This document shows, piece by piece, positions 7,372 to 11,398 of a DNA stretch of 11,398 bases. Numbering within the stretch: the first letter of the stretch is position 1; every line of letters starts with the position of its first letter. The translations under genes and the position numbers were made by a program. The DNA is taken from positions 1 through 11,398 of the forward strand of contig USIM01000013.1 in the NCBI GenBank assembly GCA_900554675.1, read 5' to 3'. The stretch comes from an uncultured Sutterella sp. (GTDB lineage: Bacteria > Pseudomonadota > Gammaproteobacteria > Burkholderiales > Burkholderiaceae_F). The notes below the pieces were generated by a model, which did no database searches, was not told the DNA's origin, and worked only from the letters and a program-made list of their open reading frames with translations.

Positions 7372-9073
7372 GACGCACGCCCAAGAGAGTCAAAAACAAC
7401 TCATCTCGCTTTACCGACTCAGTCGACCATCGCACACATCCCTTCGGCGTCTTAACTGTTGTTTGTTCAATACAATCAAACCAATCCAATATTTGGATCA
7501 ACGAACGTGCCTCAATCCAGCGTTTTAAGTTGAGTTCTAAGTCGACCTGCTCTTTTGTCTTATCCTTGGCATTGGTCCCTAAACAGGCATGAACTTCCTT
7601 GATTTTCTTCGTTAAGAAGCAGTGATAACCAAGCCCAACAAACTGAGCAAACTGACGACCAAGCAATGCATCGGGGTACCAGTTACGTGGGCGACGACCA
7701 TCCATCGAGTTTTTCTGTACAGCAAACAACTCTTCAATCTTCTCGCGCAAACGATATTGCTCTAACGCCTTGTTTGCATCTTTAATTTCATTGGAGATCA
7801 ACACAAAGAACCCGAAGTATTTCTTGGCCTCTTGATACGCCTCGTTGTTAAAACTAACGTGTAACTTGCCCCCTCGTCCCACTCGGGATGTTGTAATAAA
7901 TTTTTCTACCCGCTTTTTTCCAGCTTCCGTGAAGGTCTCTCCCTGTTCTACTTGACGCTTTAATTCCAATAAACGTTCGGTGAGATTAGCTTCATCTTTC
8001 GCCACATTTTCTTGAGAGAAATACACATGAACATAAAGTCGGCGTTGGAACTGTTCGGTATCACCAGCTTTGACCTCTCCTCTGGAGCGTTCTCGGGTGA
8101 AGCTAAATTCGTGCATAAGCATGCGAGTTGCACATCGGATTTTATGATCGATTGTACAAACAGCTTGCATTGTCCCAAGGTCTTCTCGAGCTGCGTCAAT
8201 TTCTTGACGTATCCAATTAACAGAACTAGAGGCTAAGGTTAAAAACTTTATGTTTCGACGAGCAAATTCAGTCATATTACCTTGGCTGTAATAACCGTTA
8301 TCCGTGACAACAGTCGGTCGATCAAGGTTAAAGCACTTGAGTTGCTTGAGCGCATTTTCAATGGAAATTACATCAGGAACATTGCCGGGTTGTTTTGCAA
8401 AGGCGATAGGTTCTTTGTCTTTGACCGAGTAAAGTGTAAGCAACTTGATTGTGTCGAGTCCGTCACGATCTTTGTTAAAGCCTTGTCGTGCTTGTGTTTG
8501 ATTTTCGCTGTAAGTGGAGATGGTTGTGGAATCAAAGGCAATAGTTGCCGATTTATTTAAGCGAGCAGCTCGAAGAGCAAAGTATGTCTGTATGCCGTTT
8601 TCGTCAATGCCGACAGAGGCAAACAACTTACCATAAACATCTTCACTCATTCCGTCGCGATACGGCGTAGGATGCATCACTTGCCATGCTTCAAGTCGAG
8701 GCAAAGTGGCACCATCCGTAGCGAGCCAATAACGAGCGATGGTACTGAGCTTTTGAGCACTCCCTTCATCAAAAGCCGTCGCTAAATCTTGATCAATTCC
8801 AGAGTTCTTACCGACCCAATCCAGGATTTCTGTTGCCCCTAAATGAAGTCGTTGTGTCATTTCGTTATCGGATTTTTTCTTTTTCTTGGGTCTTGTCGGA
8901 ACCAATTCTCCCGTTTTGGCATCGATTTTCCCTAAAAGGCGGTTATGGAGGGTAACAGTCTTTTTGGTCTTTTGGTCGTATTGGGTCGTGCGTTCGTATA
9001 CGTAAACATCCCCATTTGGACGTGTGATTTTTCGAGTACCAACGCTTTGTTTTCCAGTGAAATGTCGAGACAT
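7367..9073 (-). CDS. IS1634-family DDE transposase
   Basis: RNase-H-fold (DDE) transposase that cuts and rejoins the element ends. It is 568 residues long from the chosen start. The first catalytic aspartate is in AFDSTTIS (D181) and the second in VVTDNGYYS (D258). The final block YRLREKIEELFAVQK gives Y440, R443, E447 and K454 with exact Y(2)R(3)E(6)K spacing, the signature of the IS4 superfamily. An inserted region of roughly 180 residues between D258 and E447 and the overall length fit the IS1634 family. The N-terminus has a basic KKKKK patch near residue 65. The start is ATG at 9073, with GGAG at 9080-9083 six bases upstream; the frame is open to an ATG at 9148, but that lies upstream of the predicted transcription start. 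No frameshift or stop is seen, so the gene looks intact. No passenger gene is present. Confidence 0.92.
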   Translation of the reverse strand: MSRHFTGKQSVGTRKITRPNGDVYVYERTTQYDQKTKKTVTLHNRLLGKIDAKTGELVPTRPKKKKKSDNEMTQRLHLGATEILDWVGKNSGIDQDLATAFDEGSAQKLSTIARYWLATDGATLPRLEAWQVMHPTPYRDGMSEDVYGKLFASVGIDENGIQTYFALRAARLNKSATIAFDSTTISTYSENQTQARQGFNKDRDGLDTIKLLTLYSVKDKEPIAFAKQPGNVPDVISIENALKQLKCFNLDRPTVVTDNGYYSQGNMTEFARRNIKFLTLASSSVNWIRQEIDAAREDLGTMQAVCTIDHKIRCATRMLMHEFSFTRERSRGEVKAGDTEQFQRRLYVHVYFSQENVAKDEANLTERLLELKRQVEQGETFTEAGKKRVEKFITTSRVGRGGKLHVSFNNEAYQEAKKYFGFFVLISNEIKDANKALEQYRLREKIEELFAVQKNSMDGRRPRNWYPDALLGRQFAQFVGLGYHCFLTKKIKEVHACLGTNAKDKTKEQVDLELNLKRWIEARSLIQILDWFDCIEQTTVKTPKGCVRWSTESVKRDELFLTLLGVRQ

Positions 9074-9098
9074 GACGATCTCCATTGATGTTTCTATA

Positions 9099-9127
9099 AT
9101 TATAATAGGAACACGAATGAAAATCAA
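9099..9127 (-). promoter_or_regulatory. Transposase promoter
   Basis: On the minus strand, TTGATT (9127-9122) is separated by exactly 17 bp from TATAAT (9104-9099), close to the sigma70 consensus. The predicted start near 9092 leaves a leader of about 20 bases carrying the GGAG ribosome binding site. This supports the transposase start at 9073 over the upstream ATG. Confidence 0.75.
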
Positions 9128-9184
9128 GAAAAATCCGTTAAAAATCAAAAGATTCCTACGGATTTATCTTGAAAAATCGACTAA

Positions 9185-9218
9185 CGTGAAACCATTAAAC
9201 GACTTTTAGGTTAATTAA
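9185..9218 (-). repeat. Right terminal inverted repeat of the insertion sequence
   Basis: The reverse complement of this stretch begins with the same 20 bases as the left end at 7321-7340 and continues with four substitutions over the next 14. It lies upstream of the transposase promoter and ends in TTAATTAA. Confidence 0.88.
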
Positions 9219-9229
9219 GGAATTTGCTT

Positions 9230-9317
9230 CTACTTTATAATTTGTCCAAGGCCTACTTTACAATTTGTCCAGACTCTACTTTAGAATTTGTCCAGGTTCC
9301 ATCTTACAAATTGTCCG
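9230..9317. repeat. Four-copy direct repeat array, 23-bp period
   Basis: Four 19-bp units start at 9230, 9253, 9276 and 9299, exactly 23 bp apart. Three match CTACTTTAnAATTTGTCCA with only the n position varying (T, C, G). The fourth, nearest the ATPase gene, is degenerate (CCATCTTACAAATTGTCCG). The 4-base spacers are not conserved. The array lies between the insertion sequence and the ATPase stop codon. Strictly spaced short repeats like this resemble transposase-binding sites at the ends of IS21-like or Tn7-like elements (inference), but no matching transposase gene is present. It could equally be a protein-binding array belonging to the ATPase locus. Confidence 0.85.
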
Positions 9318-9321
9318 TATT

Positions 9322-10461
9322 TCACTTGAAAATTTCGTAGCAATCTTTTGGAGAAACTGTTTTTACAGTTGCATTCGGATAGACATCAAGAAAATGCTTG
9401 ATGTGCTTGCTCTTAGAATTCGGGGATAACTTACACTCAAACGCTTCAATCTGATCATCAACAACCTCAACAAAGTCGATTTCCCTTGGGAGTGACCCAG
9501 AGGTACGCCAGAAATAAATATCCTTAAAGTCTCTTTGCGTATCATGAACTTTCACGCGCTCCATGTAGAAAAAGTTTTCCCAAAGAGCACCCGCATCTTC
9601 TCGATTATTAAGAGGCGAAAAGTTATTAATGAGTGCGTTTCGAATGCCGTTATCAAAAAAGTAAATCTTTTTCCCTTTTCGAAGTTCATTGGCTAAGTTA
9701 CGAGAAAATGAGGAACAGACACGAATCAATGAGGCCTTTTGCAAGCGGTCTACGTAATCTTCAACCGTCATGCGATTAAGACCAACCTCTCTCGCAAGGC
9801 TATCAAATGAAATTTCTGAACCTACATAATGTGCGAGCAACTTCAATAAGAGTTTTAATTTTGCCGGGTAACGAATCACGTTTTCTTCAAAAAAGTCACG
9901 CAATAGATAACCCTCACAGTAGTCTAAAAGGTAGGCTCTTGCTTGTTCCGGATTGAGATAGACATGAGGCATCATGCCATAGACGATACGATGATCAATC
10001 GATTCATTCACACGCCCCCATCCAAACTTCGTTGCCAGTTCTTTTAAAGAGAACGGCCACATTTGACGCGATACAACACGTCCCAGAGCGGACTCTTTAA
10101 TCGCCGTTAAATAGAAAGCTGAAGAACTCGTAATAAACAGTTTTCGCGGTATATCTAATTTCTCATTAGCATCAACTAACATCTTGACAATGTTGCCAAT
10201 ATTGGGAATTTTGTGCGCCTCATCAATCACGATTGTTTGATCTTGTAATAGCGCATTCAACACATCGCCCTGAGTTTTAAAGTCAAGTTCTGCTGCTGTT
10301 CCCGGCAAGTCACCGTTAAACCAACGTCTCGGCTCACGACCGATCATATGCTCTAATAATGTACTTTTTCCGATTCGACGAGGCCCATAAACGACCACTG
10401 CACGCGGTGGTGTATCTTTGAGCAATTCGGGGCCCATTTCACGTTCAATATAATCTAACAT
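9322..10461 (-). CDS. AAA_14/DUF4143-type ATPase with winged-helix and nuclease-like C-terminal parts
   Basis: A 379-residue P-loop ATPase of the AAA_14 plus DUF4143 architecture (COG1373-like). Walker A is GPRRIGKST (26-34), Walker B TIVIDE (76-81) and the sensor-1 region KLFITSSSA (107-115). LGRVVSRQ (126-133) supplies candidate arginine-finger residues. A helix-turn-helix-like stretch, SEISFDSLAREVGLNRMTVE (215-234), precedes the C-terminal domain. There, WENFF (294-298), REIDFVEV (326-333) and AFECK (340-344) line up as a possible PD-(D/E)xK set, with E295, D329, E342 and K344. The family's cellular role is poorly known; such genes are common in gut bacteria and archaea and often lie in variable regions. 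Length and C-terminus look complete. The start ATG at 10461 has AGAGGA 7 bases upstream. The gene is flanked by repeat arrays on both sides. I do not assign a substrate. Confidence 0.85.
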   Translation of the reverse strand: MLDYIEREMGPELLKDTPPRAVVVYGPRRIGKSTLLEHMIGREPRRWFNGDLPGTAAELDFKTQGDVLNALLQDQTIVIDEAHKIPNIGNIVKMLVDANEKLDIPRKLFITSSSAFYLTAIKESALGRVVSRQMWPFSLKELATKFGWGRVNESIDHRIVYGMMPHVYLNPEQARAYLLDYCEGYLLRDFFEENVIRYPAKLKLLLKLLAHYVGSEISFDSLAREVGLNRMTVEDYVDRLQKASLIRVCSSFSRNLANELRKGKKIYFFDNGIRNALINNFSPLNNREDAGALWENFFYMERVKVHDTQRDFKDIYFWRTSGSLPREIDFVEVVDDQIEAFECKLSPNSKSKHIKHFLDVYPNATVKTVSPKDCYEIFK

Positions 10462-10462
10462 T

Positions 10463-10527
10463 GTAAATTCCTCTAGTTCACTAGAGAATTTTACTGTAAA
10501 TTCCGCTAATGAACTAGAGAATTTTAC
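10463..10527. promoter_or_regulatory. Tandem pair of 32-bp palindromes over the ATPase gene's ribosome binding site
   Basis: Two imperfect dyads, 10463-10494 and 10496-10527, lie 33 bp apart. Each has 15-base arms around a 2-base centre. In the gene-proximal copy the arms GTAAATTCCTCTAGT and ACTAGAGAATTTTAC mismatch at 2 of 15 positions; in the distal copy at 4 of 15. The right-hand arm is identical in both copies. The proximal copy begins one base upstream of the ATPase ATG, and its gene-side arm supplies the AGAGGA Shine-Dalgarno sequence. The element could act as a DNA operator or as an mRNA hairpin hiding that site. Minus-strand TAAAAT hexamers in the arms are possible -10 elements, but no good -35 is seen. 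Confidence 0.8.
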
Positions 10528-10553
10528 AGTTTTCGCAAAAAAACTGACCTTGC

Positions 10554-10630
10554 CTGAAATTGGTTACACTTTTTGATGTGATAACTGAAATGGTTTACAG
10601 ATCCAAAACATTGTCCTAAAAAACTTTACA
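10554..10630. repeat. Three-copy imperfect repeat, 31-bp period, upstream of the ATPase gene
   Basis: Fifteen-base units start at 10554 (CTGAAATTGGTTACA), 10585 (CTGAAATGGTTTACA) and 10616 (CTAAAAAACTTTACA), exactly 31 bp apart. The first two differ at two positions; the third matches the second at 11 of 15. A 31-bp period is close to three DNA turns, so the units would face the same side of the helix. TTGTCC at 10611-10616, just before the third unit, echoes the core of the 9230-9317 array. They look like protein-binding sites; the partner is unknown. Confidence 0.6.
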
Positions 10631-10662
10631 GTCTTTAATTTTTAAACCTGCTTTGGTTGTCA

Positions 10663-11398
10663 CTAATCCGCTAAATTCACCTTCTTTGGCAAAATTCTCG
10701 TTTGATGATACCAGTAGAGCCAACTCAACCCAATCGCTGCCACAATCCAACTGACAGGATAGACGGCCATCAATACTTCGTAATTCGGGTACATTTCAAA
10801 AACGGTCCACACCCACACGATACGAACCGTGCAAATTGATGCAAGCGTCATTAATGCCGGTGGCAACGAGTAACCATAACCACGCATGGCGCCGGATACC
10901 GTGTCCATAATGACTTGGATAAATTGCGGACTTAGCACCCAAATCATACGAATGATTGCCAACTCGATAACGGCTTCACTATCGGTAAACAAACCCAACA
11001 ACGGACGACAGAAGAGGAAAATCAGAATCGTCATCGAAATCGTTGCAACAAAGTTCAATCCCAACGGCAACGTTCTAAATTGCCAGCGCCGTAGTTTTGA
11101 CTGACGAAAGTGGTGGCTGCCAAAGCAAACGCATTAATGAAGCAGTAAACGTTGATTTCAACAGTAAAAGCGGCAACGGAACCGGCCATGACTTCCGGGC
11201 CCAAACTATTAATGGCCGCTTGAATGATTAAATTCGAAATCGAGAACACAGCCCCTTGCAGACCGGCTGGCCAACCGATGCGAACGATCGAACGAAGCTC
11301 ACGAGCGTCAACGGCCAAAAGATGACGAACATTAAGACGAAGCGGGCCATCGATATAAGCCAGACGTACAAAAAGAATCCCAGCCGCCAATACGTTGG
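10663..11398 (-). pseudogene. MATE-family efflux transporter, C-terminal half, frameshifted and cut by the window edge
   Basis: MATE proteins are inner-membrane antiporters that export drugs or metabolites using an H+ or Na+ gradient. Bases 11398-11055 encode the start of the second six-helix repeat: WPAGLQGAVFSISNLIIQAA, then AGSVAAFTVEINVYCFINAF and the conserved FVSQNYGAGN, ending LERCRWD and a TGA at 11055. Bases 11070-10663 continue the same protein in another frame (PLGLNFVATISMTILIFLFC, RPLLGLFTDSEAV, AMRGYGYSL) to a normal end VNLAD. The break lies just after the GAGN motif near 11057-11075, next to the tandem CGTTGC-CGTTGG. By comparison with the usual layout of the family, a few residues seem missing there, so a short out-of-frame deletion is more likely than a single-base slip. 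Sequencing error cannot be excluded. The N-terminal half lies outside the window. Confidence 0.75.

Larger units (their letters stand above)
7321..9218. mobile_element. IS1634-family insertion sequence (IS4 superfamily), apparently intact
   Basis: An element of about 1.9 kb with one transposase gene on the minus strand, bounded by 34-bp imperfect terminal inverted repeats (7321-7354 and 9185-9218; the outer 20 bases are identical, with 4 mismatches in the inner 14). The outermost 8 bases at each end are the palindrome TTAATTAA. Because it is its own reverse complement, it can be read as part of the inverted repeat or as an AT-rich target duplication. The bases immediately outside (7313-7320 and 9219-9226) do not match each other. 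I therefore favour true ends at 7329 and 9210 with TTAATTAA as the duplicated target. The gene, promoter and both ends look functional, so the copy may be recent or active. Confidence 0.88.

Noticed and set aside
9074..9148. A longer transposase starting at ATG 9148.
   Set aside because: That ATG lies upstream of the predicted transcription start near 9092 and lacks a ribosome binding site, while ATG 9073 has GGAG at the right distance.
9322..9345. Truncation of the ATPase gene by the adjacent repeat array, whose edge lies next to the TGA stop.
   Set aside because: The C-terminus (VSPKDCYEIFK) resembles a natural end for this family and the length is normal, so the closeness is probably incidental.
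10527..10546. CAGTTTT/AAAACTG inverted repeat as a terminator for the MATE gene.
   Set aside because: The stem is A/T-rich, the T-run lies inside the hairpin rather than after it, and the site is more than 110 bases past the MATE stop.
9230..10630. The periodic repeats as a degenerate CRISPR array.
   Set aside because: Periods of 23, 31 and 33 bp leave spacers of only 1-16 bases, the three arrays differ in sequence, and no cas gene is present.

Overview
The window looks like chromosomal DNA of a Gram-negative betaproteobacterium, probably an AT-richer member of Burkholderiales such as the Sutterella/Parasutterella group. This assignment is inference. It rests on the outer-membrane biogenesis cluster lptD-surA-pdxA-rsmA, the divergent amgK-murU pair beside it, the moderate base composition and the IS1634-type insertion sequence.

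Bases 1-1691 (minus strand) hold amgK and murU, the kinase and uridylyltransferase that turn recycled N-acetylmuramic acid into UDP-MurNAc. murU runs off the left edge and starts with GTG. The 147-base gap to lptD carries two outward-facing TATAAT hexamers 17 bp apart, each lying where the other promoter's -35 element would be.

Bases 1839-7223 (plus strand) are one compact operon: lptD (LPS insertion into the outer membrane), surA (periplasmic chaperone/isomerase for barrel proteins), pdxA (pyridoxal phosphate synthesis) and rsmA (16S rRNA dimethylation). All three internal junctions are 8-base overlaps of the same form, RTGNATAA, which suggests repeated termination-reinitiation coupling. The operon ends in an intrinsic terminator at 7251-7277. 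The apaG-apaH pair that follows rsmA in many proteobacteria does not follow here.

Bases 7321-9218 are an apparently intact IS1634-family element of the IS4 superfamily. It has 34-bp imperfect terminal inverted repeats, a 568-residue transposase with a complete Y(2)R(3)E(6)K signature, and a good sigma70-type promoter.

Bases 9219-10662 form a small accessory islet. It holds one AAA_14/DUF4143-type ATPase gene (minus strand) bracketed by unusual repeats. Downstream is a four-copy 23-bp-period array. Immediately upstream is a pair of 32-bp palindromes covering the ribosome binding site, and beyond these a three-copy 31-bp-period array. This is the least explained part of the window.

Bases 10663-11398 (minus strand) are the 3' part of a MATE-family transporter gene that appears broken by a frameshift near 11057-11075; it runs off the right edge.
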